Below, one piece after another: positions 1 to 8,113 of a DNA stretch of 13,248 bases. The notes beneath the pieces are model-generated. The model saw nothing but the letters and a program-made list of their open reading frames with translations. It ran no database searches and was not told where the DNA came from. Source of the stretch: Candidatus Omnitrophota bacterium. Lineage in GTDB: Bacteria; Omnitrophota; Gorgyraeia; Zapsychrales; Fredricksoniimonadaceae. Position numbers and translations under genes: made by a program. How positions within the stretch are numbered: the first letter of the stretch is position 1; every line of letters starts with the position of its first letter. The stretch spans positions 1 to 13,248 of the forward strand of contig JAGNTT010000036.1 of NCBI GenBank assembly GCA_017987425.1. Reading direction: 5' to 3'.

Positions 1-1827
1 ATCGAAAGACAGACCAAGGAACGCGAGACCTATATTGAAGACAGGGCCAAGCAGGAGAAGATGAGTTTTAAAATCCAGGAAGCTCATCGCGATAACCGCG
101 CGCAGGTCAGTCAAATTGAACGCATCAAAGCTCCTGTTCCGGTCGTTCAATCTCCGCCGCGTTATCCGGTGACCCACAACGATTATTTAAGTTCGCTCAA
201 TTTGCGCGGCCGCCGTCCGGCTGTTCAGGACATTTCCGATCAGGCTCAGGTTTCCCAAATGAAAGAAGCTCCGGCTCCTTCTCCTTCTCCTTCTCCTTCT
301 CCTTCGGAACAAACAGCTCCGGAACAAGCGAAAGTAGAAAAACCTTCCGGTCTGAGCCCCAATGAAGACGGATCCTGGATCAAGCGCCGCAATCAGAAGA
401 AATTATCCGACCGCCGTAAAAAATATCTTGAAGAAAAGGCCAGAGTCGAAGAGAAGGCCAAAGAAGAAGCCAAGCGTCAGGAAGAATTGAAGCTTGAGGA
501 AGAACGCAAAAAGGAAGAAAAGCGAAAGGCAGAAGAAGAGGCAAAAGCTAAAGCGGAAGCCGAAGCCAAGTTAGCCCACCAGCACAAGATCGAACAGAGC
601 CGGCTTGCCGATCAGAAACTTGAAGATAACCGCAAGAAAGAAGCTCAGCGTAAAAAAGATGCGCTGGCCAAAGAAAAACTCGAACTCAAATATAAGACAC
701 AGCAAGAAGCCCGCATGAAAAAATTGGCGCGCCAGAATGCTGCGACTGTTTCCGAGAGAACAAACGCGGCTGCCAAGAGAGCCAGTCAAGCAACGGCTCG
801 TCAGAAAGCTCAGGAAGTGAAACTGCGCAATCTTTATGAGCAGGAATTACGCGGCACAAAACCGGGAAAAGGGTTTGACGGCGCCCTGAACGCTCTCGAA
901 GCCCAAAAAAAGAAAGAAAGCCGTGATGATTTGGAGCGACAGAAGCAGGCTCTTCGTCAAGAAAGAGAAGAAGAAAGTTCCATCCGCAAGGAGAAGGAAC
1001 GGAAGATTTCAAATTTGATCAATCAGGGTCAGCCGACAGCGAATATGTCGTCGCTCGGCCGTTCACGCAAGAATGCCAAAGATAAAGTAAAAAACAAAAA
1101 AGAAACATCGAAGCCGCCTGTCGTGAAAGTCGAAGTCGCTCCTGTCGAGAAGCCTAAACCGCCGGAACCTCAGGAACCTCCGCCTCCACCGCCGCCTGCA
1201 CCTCAGGCTGCTGTCGAACCGGCTGCGAAAGATAAACCTGCTCCTGCTAAGGTTTCTGTAAGCAAGAAGGAAAAAAAGGTAAAAAAGATAAAGAAAGAAA
1301 AAGTGGTGTCCGCTCCAGCGCCCGCGCCTGCTCCTGAAAAAAAGGCTGTTCTTCCGAAAGTGTCAGATAAATCCAAACTGATCGCTAAAGAGAAGGATGC
1401 CGAACGTGATGCCGTGCGCAAAAAGTTTGAGAACGGTCTTTCAAAAATGTATAACGATGCCATCAGCGATTATAAGAACCGCAGATATAAGCAGGCCCGC
1501 GATAAGTTCAGTGATATTCAGGATATCTCTCCCGATTATAAACGTTCCCGTGTTTATTTGGATCGCATCCAGGCGGACATCCTCAAGGAACAAAAGCGCA
1601 TCGTCCAGGAAAAAGAGGATAAACAGTTTGACGAAATCCAGCTGACCAATATTCGTCTTCAGAAGATCAATGCAATGAACGCAGCAGCTGCTAAGGCTTC
1701 CGCGGCTTCCGCTGCAGCTGTTTCTGCTCCCCAACCTGCCCCCATTGCCCCGGCTCCCGCACCAGTTAAACAGAAAAAGGATCCCGTGGCCGATGCTTTA
1801 GATGCTTTTGAAGCCAAGTCGCAATAA
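1..1827 (+). CDS. Partial (5' end missing) charged coiled-coil / Pro-Ala-rich protein with a TPR-like segment
   Basis: I do not recognise a named family. The frame is open from base 1, and its first 20 codons (rich in Glu, Lys and Arg) have the same composition as the rest. The true start is therefore probably upstream, although ATG at 61 has AGGAG at 53-57, an unusually short 3-base gap. Counting from base 1, the order is: a Pro/Ser linker near residues 91-103; a long Lys/Glu/Arg/Ala helix at about 130-340, with E and K alternating in single-alpha-helix or TolA-like style; a Pro-rich stretch at 370-450 including seven consecutive prolines; a Lys-rich patch; a TPR-like segment near 483-516 (Y-x-x-A, Y-x-x-R-R-Y-x-x-A-R-x-x-F, then S-P-D-Y); and an Ala/Pro tail from about 560. 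No membrane segment or signal peptide is visible in this part. It may act as a spanning or scaffold protein, but this is inference. A gap of 162 bases separates it from the next gene. Confidence 0.8.
   Translation: MERQTKERETYIEDRAKQEKMSFKIQEAHRDNRAQVSQIERIKAPVPVVQSPPRYPVTHNDYLSSLNLRGRRPAVQDISDQAQVSQMKEAPAPSPSPSPSPSEQTAPEQAKVEKPSGLSPNEDGSWIKRRNQKKLSDRRKKYLEEKARVEEKAKEEAKRQEELKLEEERKKEEKRKAEEEAKAKAEAEAKLAHQHKIEQSRLADQKLEDNRKKEAQRKKDALAKEKLELKYKTQQEARMKKLARQNAATVSERTNAAAKRASQATARQKAQEVKLRNLYEQELRGTKPGKGFDGALNALEAQKKKESRDDLERQKQALRQEREEESSIRKEKERKISNLINQGQPTANMSSLGRSRKNAKDKVKNKKETSKPPVVKVEVAPVEKPKPPEPQEPPPPPPPAPQAAVEPAAKDKPAPAKVSVSKKEKKVKKIKKEKVVSAPAPAPAPEKKAVLPKVSDKSKLIAKEKDAERDAVRKKFENGLSKMYNDAISDYKNRRYKQARDKFSDIQDISPDYKRSRVYLDRIQADILKEQKRIVQEKEDKQFDEIQLTNIRLQKINAMNAAAAKASAASAAAVSAPQPAPIAPAPAPVKQKKDPVADALDAFEAKSQ
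277..306 (+). repeat. In-frame hexanucleotide tandem repeat (CCTTCT, five units)
   Basis: Five consecutive six-base units CCTTCT lie in register with the codons and encode Pro-Ser five times. The last unit ends in G instead of T. Because each unit is two codons, gain or loss by replication slippage would change linker length without shifting the frame. It follows an Ala-Pro dipeptide stretch and precedes the charged helix of the same protein. Confidence 0.9.
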
Positions 1828-1989
1828 TTTTCATCCGTCAAACGGCATATTAGAGTAAGAAGCCGGCAAAAAGAGCCGGAATTCAGGGGTTTTTCTGAAG
1901 GAGTCAGTTCTTGGTCCGGAGTTGATTCCACTTGGTAAAAATGCTACCATAAGACCTCTTTAACCCGCATGGAAGCCCAGAATTCTACG
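1828..1989 (+). promoter_or_regulatory. Intergenic region with candidate extended -10 promoter (1922-1950)
   Basis: This gap holds a possible sigma70-type promoter: TTGATT at 1922-1927, a 17-base spacer and TACCAT at 1945-1950. A TG at 1942-1943 gives an extended -10 element. Each hexamer matches the consensus at only four of six positions, so the call is tentative. Predicted transcription would begin near 1957, too close to ATG 1969 for a normal leader but suitable for ATG 1990. Upstream are two short inverted repeats, CCGGC/GCCGG (1863-1867 with 1875-1879) and TTCAG/CTGAA (1882-1886 with 1895-1899). Neither is followed by a proper T run, so I do not call a terminator. Confidence 0.35.
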
Positions 1990-4119
1990 ATGAACCGTTT
2001 AAAGAACGAAAAAAGTCCCTATCTTTTGCATCATGCCGATAATCCGGTCGACTGGTATCCTTGGGCCGAGGAAGCATTTGAGCGCGCCCGCAAGGAGAAT
2101 AAGCCCGTCATTTTGTCCATAGGATACTCCACCTGCCACTGGTGCCATGTCATGGCACACGAATCATTTGAAAATAAAGAAATTGCCGCGTTAATGAACG
2201 ATCATTTCATTTCGGTCAAGGTTGACCGTGAGGAACGTCCCGATCTCGACCAGGTCTATATGGCTTCGGTCACAGCTATGACGGGGCAGGGCGGCTGGCC
2301 GCTTACAGTCTTTTTAACACCGGAGAAAAAACCTTTTTATGGCGGCACTTATTTCCCGCCTTTTGCGCGCTGGGGCGCTCCGGGTTTTGCCGATCTTCTC
2401 AAAGCCATTCACCAGTCCTGGAGTACTAAACCTGATGAGGTCATTGCCTCGAGCGTAGAACTCACCGAACTTCTTAAGCGCCGTTTTTCCACGGTTCCCG
2501 ACGGAAAGACGTTGAGCGATATTCAGCTGGACCAGATGTTTAACCGTCTTTCGTCCCAGTTCGATTCTGTTTACGGCGGATTCTCTCAGGCTCCCAAGTT
2601 TCCGATGGGGCACACGCTGTCACTGCTTTTGCGTTATTGGAAGAGGAGCGGCAATAAAGACGCTCTCGAAATGGTCGAGCAGACATTGACCTTCATGGCC
2701 CGCGGGGGCATTTATGATCAGCTGGGTGGCGGCTTTCACCGCTATTCCACCGACCAGCTTTGGCATGTGCCTCATTTTGAAAAGATGCTTTACGACCAGG
2801 CTTTGCTTGTGCGTCCATACCTGGAAGTGTTTCAGATTACCAATGAAAAATTTTTTGCGGACATTGCCCGGGATGTTCTCGCGTATGTCTTGAGGGACAT
2901 GACCGATGCCAGCGGCGGTTTTTTCTCGGCGGAAGATGCCGACAGTTTCGACCCCGAACTCGGACTCGACAAAGAAGGTTCCTTCTACGTATGGTCTTTG
3001 GCGGAGATTAAATCTGCCTTGTCGCCGGAAAACGCGGAAATCGCCGCCTTTTATTGGGGATTAAAGGAAGCCGGCAACGCCGAAAGTGATCCGCACGGCG
3101 AATTTACCGGCAAAAATATTCTTTCTGTGACTCGTTCTATCGAAGAAACCGCCGGGCGTTTTAAAATAAATGCAGATGAGACCGGCCGGATCATCCAGGA
3201 AGCAAAAAACAAACTGTTGGAGGCCCGGAGCCGCAGAAAGCGGCCTCATCTGGATGACAAGATTTTGACCGACTGGAACGGGCTTATGATTTCCGCTTTC
3301 GCATTTGCCTCCCAGGTTCTTGATGATAACCGCTACACTCACGCGGCGCGCCGGGCTGCGGATTTTATCCTGGAGAAGCTCATCGACCGCAACGGCCGGC
3401 TGTTGCATCGATATCGCGACGGGGAGTCTGGAATTCCGGGGACGCTGGAGGATTATGCCTTCTTTAGCCTGGGCCTTTTGGATCTGTACGAAGCTACATT
3501 TGATATTAAATATTTTAAACAGGCGCGTGTGCTGACGGATGCCATGGTCGATCTTTTTTGGGACTCTAAGACCGGAGGTTTTTTTTTGACAGGGAATGAC
3601 GCCGAAACATTGATTGTCCGTTCCAAAGAAATTTACGACGGCGCCCTTCCGTCGGGAAATTCGGCGGCGGCATTTGTTTTGTCCAGGCTGTACCACATGA
3701 CCGGCGCGGGTATTTATAACGATCGGTTTGGGGAAATGATGTCCGCTTTTGCCGGAATGGTTTCTCTTCATCCTGAGGCGTATTCATACTTTCTTTCCGC
3801 GTTCGATTTTCATTTAGGGCCTGTCGATGAAATTGTCTTAAGCGGTCCGCAGTCTCATCCGGAATACAAGGAAATGAAGAAGACAATTTTTGAAGTTTTC
3901 CGTCCGCGCAAGGTTGTCGCAGCCAATTATTTTGAAAACAAAAGAATTTCCGAAGTCGCCGGAACTGTGCCTTTGCTGGAAGGGCGTACATTTGAGGATA
4001 AAAATGCCTTGGCGGCTTATGTGTGCCGGGATCATTTATGTCTTCGTCCCGTCTCGACGGGGCAGGAACTTTCCGGTTTGCTTAATGAGAACCCAATACG
4101 AAGAAGAGGGGAACAATGA
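1990..4119 (+). CDS. Thioredoxin-like DUF255 protein (YyaL / SPATA20 family)
   Basis: This is a full-length member of a widespread family with an N-terminal thioredoxin fold and a C-terminal alpha/alpha-barrel resembling sugar epimerases and glycosidases. Its biochemical role is poorly defined. Visible marks are the N-terminal SPYLLHHADNPVDW block, the CHWC redox-type motif at residues 49-52, the G-Q-G-G-W-P-L-T-V-F-L-T-P block, the following G-G-T-Y-F-P-P, and the terminal VCRDHLCLRP segment near the end. The length of 709 residues is normal for the family. I chose ATG 1990 because MNRL followed by SPYLL is the usual family N-terminus. ATG 1969 is in frame, adds seven residues and lacks a ribosome-binding site, but cannot be excluded. 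The protein looks cytoplasmic. Its stop overlaps the next start (ATGA), indicating translational coupling with a membrane coiled-coil gene. Confidence 0.93.
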   Translation: MNRLKNEKSPYLLHHADNPVDWYPWAEEAFERARKENKPVILSIGYSTCHWCHVMAHESFENKEIAALMNDHFISVKVDREERPDLDQVYMASVTAMTGQGGWPLTVFLTPEKKPFYGGTYFPPFARWGAPGFADLLKAIHQSWSTKPDEVIASSVELTELLKRRFSTVPDGKTLSDIQLDQMFNRLSSQFDSVYGGFSQAPKFPMGHTLSLLLRYWKRSGNKDALEMVEQTLTFMARGGIYDQLGGGFHRYSTDQLWHVPHFEKMLYDQALLVRPYLEVFQITNEKFFADIARDVLAYVLRDMTDASGGFFSAEDADSFDPELGLDKEGSFYVWSLAEIKSALSPENAEIAAFYWGLKEAGNAESDPHGEFTGKNILSVTRSIEETAGRFKINADETGRIIQEAKNKLLEARSRRKRPHLDDKILTDWNGLMISAFAFASQVLDDNRYTHAARRAADFILEKLIDRNGRLLHRYRDGESGIPGTLEDYAFFSLGLLDLYEATFDIKYFKQARVLTDAMVDLFWDSKTGGFFLTGNDAETLIVRSKEIYDGALPSGNSAAAFVLSRLYHMTGAGIYNDRFGEMMSAFAGMVSLHPEAYSYFLSAFDFHLGPVDEIVLSGPQSHPEYKEMKKTIFEVFRPRKVVAANYFENKRISEVAGTVPLLEGRTFEDKNALAAYVCRDHLCLRPVSTGQELSGLLNENPIRRRGEQ

Positions 4120-5675
4120 TTAGAGCACTACTGTATTCGTTTTTGATCATGATCTTTTTCGGTTTTTTGCTGCTTTCCGGATTGTTTGGCCAGGAGCAGG
4201 GCAGGATTGCCGCAAAGAGAATTTCTGATTTCTTCAAATGGAGGTCGGCGACGCCGGTCAGCCTGGTTTCCAGCACGGATGAAGCCACCAGGAAGTTCAC
4301 CCAGGATTATCAAAAGATCCAGGTTTTGCGTCAAATGACGCTTGAACGCAATGAACAAGCGTTAAAAGAATTGGGCATAGTTTATGATGAAACGCGCAAA
4401 AATTTGAAGGAACTGCTTCTTAAAATGGAGGAGTTGAGCGACGAAAACCGTAAAGAGCTCATGAATGCATTTACAGCGTTACATCAGGAGAGGACCAAGC
4501 TTGTTGAGGCCATCATTCTCGATCAGCAGATCATGATCAATTTAAACGAGCAAATGGAACAGCAGCTGCAGATGATATCCCAGTGGCTCAATCAAAAGGC
4601 GGATGAAAAGGCCGGCCCGTCGATGCAGGACATGAAGACCATGCGGCAATATGAGGCTTTGAGGGCGAACCTGGGAAAATTTAATGAACAGTCCGCTTAT
4701 TTAGACGCCACTCGTATTCTTTTTCTAAGAAAAAGCAAAGATTGGATTGATCGTCTGGCCCAGACCAACAAGGAACTTGAAAATAATTTTCGTGAACTGC
4801 TTTATCAGATTGAGCTTTCAACATCCGACCAGGGCACTGAGCTTTGGGAGAAGTATCAACGTCTTGAGACCGAACAACGGGAACTCGTCGGCAATCTGCG
4901 CACCAACGAGGATTACATCAGTGAAAACCAGAGCAAGGTGGTCAAAGGGATCACGGTTATTTCCGAGGCTGTCCAATATTCATCGGAAACCCAGCTAAAG
5001 AGATTCCGCGACAATTATGTGATGATGGAAAGCCGCCGTCGGGAAATGCTCCGGGGCATGCAGCAGAGCCAGCAGGCTTTTTTGAGCACGCGTCCGTCTA
5101 TGGCCAAGATGATGGAAGACAACCGTTTCAAGATGGAGACGCTGAGGGAGCAGGCCAGACACGTCTCGAGCCAGTATGAACAAATGGAAGAATATCGGAG
5201 ATCGGCATCAAACATGCTCAACTCCATGAACAGGGAGCTGAAAGACAAGAATGCATTAGTTTCCCAGCAGAACAAAGACATTATTCAGAGAAGTCAGGAC
5301 CGCGTTTCGGAATTTATGACTCACATGGATTCGGCAAGAAATAACATTGATGATCTTATCAAGAATGGTGCACAGACCGTATTGGCCGATAGCCCGGCGA
5401 TGCATCAGCTCAAAAGTCTCCAGGAGAAGAATGTGTCCTTTTTAGCCAGTATCAGACGTAATGAGGAACAGATGCGGACTCTCCGGGATCAGACGGAACG
5501 CGATCAGAGTGAATCCATGGAAGTTAAAAAGGATGCTAACAAGAGAAACGCCGAGATGATGCGGGCGGCCAAAGAACGCACTGAAGATCAGCAGAGAATT
5601 GCCGCCGAGAAAGTCCAGTATCAGTTGCAGCAGATAAAAGATAAACAGATGGACCAAAAGTGGAACGTCAAGTAA
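4116..5675 (+). CDS. Unrecognised protein with N-terminal hydrophobic segment and long coiled coil
   Basis: The 519-residue product matches no family I know. Residues 4-24 are strongly hydrophobic and could be a membrane anchor or an uncleaved signal. After that, nearly the whole chain is charged and Gln-rich with heptad-like spacing of Leu, Met and Ile, so it should form a long coiled coil. Breaks are likely near residues 165-170 (A-G-P-S) and around residue 420. The C-terminus is very rich in Gln, Lys and Arg. Topology is unclear: one Arg lies before the hydrophobic segment, but several Arg and Lys residues follow within 20 positions, which argues against simple export of the coiled coil. 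The start is firm: it overlaps the previous stop as ATGA and has AGAGGGG at 4105-4111. The AsmA-like gene begins 18 bases downstream, so the two products may share an envelope role (inference). Confidence 0.85.
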   Translation: MIRALLYSFLIMIFFGFLLLSGLFGQEQGRIAAKRISDFFKWRSATPVSLVSSTDEATRKFTQDYQKIQVLRQMTLERNEQALKELGIVYDETRKNLKELLLKMEELSDENRKELMNAFTALHQERTKLVEAIILDQQIMINLNEQMEQQLQMISQWLNQKADEKAGPSMQDMKTMRQYEALRANLGKFNEQSAYLDATRILFLRKSKDWIDRLAQTNKELENNFRELLYQIELSTSDQGTELWEKYQRLETEQRELVGNLRTNEDYISENQSKVVKGITVISEAVQYSSETQLKRFRDNYVMMESRRREMLRGMQQSQQAFLSTRPSMAKMMEDNRFKMETLREQARHVSSQYEQMEEYRRSASNMLNSMNRELKDKNALVSQQNKDIIQRSQDRVSEFMTHMDSARNNIDDLIKNGAQTVLADSPAMHQLKSLQEKNVSFLASIRRNEEQMRTLRDQTERDQSESMEVKKDANKRNAEMMRAAKERTEDQQRIAAEKVQYQLQQIKDKQMDQKWNVK

Positions 5676-5693
5676 ACCTAACCAGGGGTTGAA

Positions 5694-7538
5694 ATGCTTC
5701 GGAAAATTTTGATTGGTTTTTGTTTGATAGTCATGCTGGCTTTCGGCGGTCTCGCCGTGTTCATTCAGACGTTTGATCTTAATAGATACCTGCCTCAGTT
5801 GACCGAGCAGGCAAGCAAGATTCTCGGACGCAAGGTTACTGTTGAGCGTGCCGGTTTCAATTTGTCGCTTGCCCGCGGAATCGTCGCCGATATTGCGGCG
5901 ATTTCGATTGCGGAAGACGAGAATTTCGGCAAAGAACCGTTTCTTCATATTGATCACATTCACTGCGGTGTCAGTTTGATGGCTCTCTTGACCAAACGCC
6001 AGCTTGCAGTTACAAGCATCGTCATTGATTCTCCCAAAATACGCGTTGTCCGTAGCGCCCAAGGGGATTTTAATTATGAGGGCATTATCGAGGCGACAAA
6101 ACCTGATGCCGCGGCCAAACCGCAAGAGAACAAAGACGCTGTTGCCGCGCTGCCCATGCTGCTGGTCAATTCGTTTGAAATACTTAACGGCAATATTACA
6201 GTGATCGACGGGGCGGTGAACCCGCCGATGCAGGTTGCTGTCCAGTCTGTCGACGCCAAGGTCACCAACTTTTCTTTGACGGATCCTTTTAAAGTCCAGC
6301 TGGCGGCTTCCGTATTCTCACAAGGGCAGAACATTCATGTCGACGGCACGGGGCGCATTGATATGGGGCTTCAGCAATTCCGCTGGGATGATGTCCATGC
6401 CTCGTTTGATTTTGCTTCGCTTGATCTTGCAGGGATTGAAAAAAACATTCCCTCCGTCGGTGACGTAGGATTAAAGGAAGGTCTGAAAGGGTCAATCGAG
6501 GCGGTGATCAATCAGATGGTCGTCAGCGCCAAGGGGCTTCTGGTCCTTTCGCTTGAAGGAAAATTGACAGGCGGTGTTATTCCTATAGAGATGCTGCCCA
6601 AACCGATTGACCAGATGACGGCCGTCTTTGATATCAATGAATCGAAGCTCAAGGTCTCGCAATTTTCGTTGAATTTAGGAACGGGTAAAGTCAGCGGAAG
6701 CGCCGTCATTAACGATTACATGAAGACACAGGGTTTCGACGGGAATATCGCCGTCGAGCATTTGCTTCTGGAGGATGTTGTCGAGCAGAGTAAATCACCG
6801 GTCCGTATCAAGGGATCGTTGTCGGGAACGGCAAAGTTTGCCGGCCATGGATTTTCCCCTGAGGGACTGAACCAGATGACCGGACAGGCAGCCTTCGAGC
6901 TCGCTGATGGTGAACTGACCAACGTTAACATCATCAAGGATGTCTTGGGGCAGATCCCTGTGATAGGACAGCTGCTTGGGGTGGCTGGTTCAGAAGCGGC
7001 GGGTGGCTGGCAGGAGAAGATCGACGGCTCGTTAACCAGGATTGAAAAAGCTTCCGTGAAAGCGAGGATTGAACAGGGATACGTTTTAATCGATGACGCC
7101 CAAGCGGCCAATCCTGAATTCTCACTTTCGGCCCACGGCCGCGCTGGCTTTGATCAGACGGTTGATGTGGACGCCGAGTTAAAAATGTCGCAAGAATTTT
7201 CCGCCTCATTAACTGAATCCAAAGAAGATCTCAAGGCGCTTTTAGATGAAGATCAGTCAATCCATTTTCCTCTGAAGATAATCGGTAAAATTCCCGATTT
7301 GAAATATGTCCCGGACCTCGCCTACATCAGCAAGCTGCTGCTTGTCAATAAAGGCGGCGGCGCGCTGCAGAAAGTTTTGGACAAGAACCCCGACGTCAAA
7401 AAATATCTAGATATTTTTACAGGCGGCGGCGAGGGCCAGGCACCCGAAGGGGGGGCTGCTTCTGAGGGCGGACAGGCTGCAGACGAAAACAGCGGTGCCG
7501 CACAGGCGCAAAAGCTCCTAAAAGGGCTGTTTAAATAG
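5694..7538 (+). CDS. AsmA family protein
   Basis: AsmA-like proteins are anchored in the inner membrane and reach across the periplasm. Larger relatives (TamB, YhdP) help move phospholipids to the outer membrane, and AsmA itself affects outer-membrane assembly. Here residues 5-25 form the membrane anchor with Arg-Lys before it, placing the remainder in the periplasm. The next block, with F-D-L-N-R-Y-L-P and L-G-R-K-V-T-V, is the typical AsmA N-terminal signature. Residues about 370-440 (G-S-L-S-G-T-A-K, then G-Q-A-A-F-E-L-A-D-G) match the AsmA C-terminal region. At 614 residues it is close to the E. coli AsmA size. The last 40 residues are odd: a Gly/Ala/Glu-rich low-complexity tract ending in a short basic LLKGLFK helix. 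AGGGG at 5684-5688 supports the start. It is probably the last gene of the operon starting at 1990. Confidence 0.9.
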   Translation: MLRKILIGFCLIVMLAFGGLAVFIQTFDLNRYLPQLTEQASKILGRKVTVERAGFNLSLARGIVADIAAISIAEDENFGKEPFLHIDHIHCGVSLMALLTKRQLAVTSIVIDSPKIRVVRSAQGDFNYEGIIEATKPDAAAKPQENKDAVAALPMLLVNSFEILNGNITVIDGAVNPPMQVAVQSVDAKVTNFSLTDPFKVQLAASVFSQGQNIHVDGTGRIDMGLQQFRWDDVHASFDFASLDLAGIEKNIPSVGDVGLKEGLKGSIEAVINQMVVSAKGLLVLSLEGKLTGGVIPIEMLPKPIDQMTAVFDINESKLKVSQFSLNLGTGKVSGSAVINDYMKTQGFDGNIAVEHLLLEDVVEQSKSPVRIKGSLSGTAKFAGHGFSPEGLNQMTGQAAFELADGELTNVNIIKDVLGQIPVIGQLLGVAGSEAAGGWQEKIDGSLTRIEKASVKARIEQGYVLIDDAQAANPEFSLSAHGRAGFDQTVDVDAELKMSQEFSASLTESKEDLKALLDEDQSIHFPLKIIGKIPDLKYVPDLAYISKLLLVNKGGGALQKVLDKNPDVKKYLDIFTGGGEGQAPEGGAASEGGQAADENSGAAQAQKLLKGLFK

Positions 7539-7548
7539 GCAAAATAGT

Positions 7549-7568
7549 AAAAATTTGTTTAAATTTTT
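7549..7568 (+). other. Perfect AT-only inverted repeat
   Basis: AAAAATTT (7549-7556) and AAATTTTT (7561-7568) are exact inverted repeats around a four-base loop, ten bases after the AsmA stop. The stem has no G-C pairs, so as RNA it would be weak. It could be a poor terminator for the upstream operon, an AT-rich protein-binding site, or simply a result of the local AT richness. It lies 21 bases before the -35 hexamer of the next promoter, where an UP element or regulator site could be. Confidence 0.35.
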
Positions 7569-7589
7569 GTAAGGATTTGATATTTTTTC

Positions 7590-7618
7590 TTGTCATTTTT
7601 TTTTGCTAAGGTTATACT
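7590..7618 (+). promoter_or_regulatory. Sigma70-type promoter of the PilZ / coiled-coil operon
   Basis: TTGTCA at 7590-7595 and TATACT at 7613-7618 each match the consensus at five of six positions, with an ideal 17-base spacer. The surrounding 7539-7640 stretch is strongly AT-rich, including T runs in and upstream of the spacer. Predicted initiation near 7625 leaves a leader of about 65 bases before the PilZ start, in which I see no structured riboswitch. Confidence 0.7.
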
Positions 7619-7691
7619 AACTCACTGATTTTTTTTGTTCTTTGTATTCTATAAATCCAGTTTGCATATACATTTACGAGGGAAGAAGGCT

Positions 7692-8096
7692 ATGGCAGAA
7701 TGGAGACGTCACGCACGGGTGAAGGAATCTATCGACATACGCTGGGCTGCGGCATCAGGTTTACTGGGAGGCCAGGGCAATGCAACGGTCCGAAATTTAA
7801 GCATTTCCGGATTGCTGCTTGAGGTGGGCGAGAATTTTAAGCCGGTGGAGGACGGTCAATACGTTCTGGACGTGGCGGATTCGAAATTAGCAACGGTCAT
7901 TCCCAAAGATGTCAGGCTGGTATGGTTTAACCGGATGAAGACAGACAGGATGCGCAGTTTTTGCGGCATGAAATTTGTAAATTCGGAAGGCCCCGTCTTC
8001 ACGCGTCTGGTAGAATATGTTGAAAGTAAGCGATCGTTCATCGGGCAGGCGACCAATGTGAATATCATTCAAAATTATCTATCCCAATCCAACTAA
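7692..8096 (+). CDS. PilZ-domain protein, putative c-di-GMP receptor
   Basis: This is a single-domain PilZ protein of 134 residues. PilZ domains bind cyclic di-GMP and pass the signal to a partner. Both binding motifs are intact: R-x-x-x-R at residues 5-9 (within W-R-R-H-A-R) and N-x-S-x-x-G at 35-40 (N-L-S-I-S-G). The following alternating hydrophobic strands and the late F-C-G-M-K-F segment fit the PilZ beta barrel. I chose ATG 7692 because GAGGGAAGAAGG lies just upstream at 7678-7689 and because R-R-H-x-R near the N-terminus is typical. An in-frame TTG at 7635 would add 19 residues, would begin only about ten bases after the predicted transcription start, and has no ribosome-binding site. 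There is no output domain, so it probably acts through a partner. The gene 17 bases downstream is the obvious candidate. Confidence 0.9.
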   Translation: MAEWRRHARVKESIDIRWAAASGLLGGQGNATVRNLSISGLLLEVGENFKPVEDGQYVLDVADSKLATVIPKDVRLVWFNRMKTDRMRSFCGMKFVNSEGPVFTRLVEYVESKRSFIGQATNVNIIQNYLSQSN

Positions 8097-8113
8097 CAAC
8101 GGAAAGCCAAATT

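Noticed and set aside
1863..1899. Two short inverted repeats as a terminator for the first gene
   Set aside because: Each stem has only five base pairs. The T run (1890-1894) lies inside the second loop rather than after a stem.
3061..3771. A 236-codon open frame on the minus strand
   Set aside because: It lies wholly inside the DUF255 gene, whose protein motifs are clear. The antisense translation resembles no family and has no ribosome-binding site I could support.
5442..6125. A 227-codon open frame on the minus strand
   Set aside because: It spans the end of the coiled-coil gene, the intergenic gap and the start of the AsmA gene, both well supported on the + strand. It is a shadow frame.
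7635..7691. Upstream TTG start for the PilZ gene
   Set aside because: No ribosome-binding site precedes it, it lies about ten bases after the predicted transcription start, and ATG 7692 has a strong purine-rich site.
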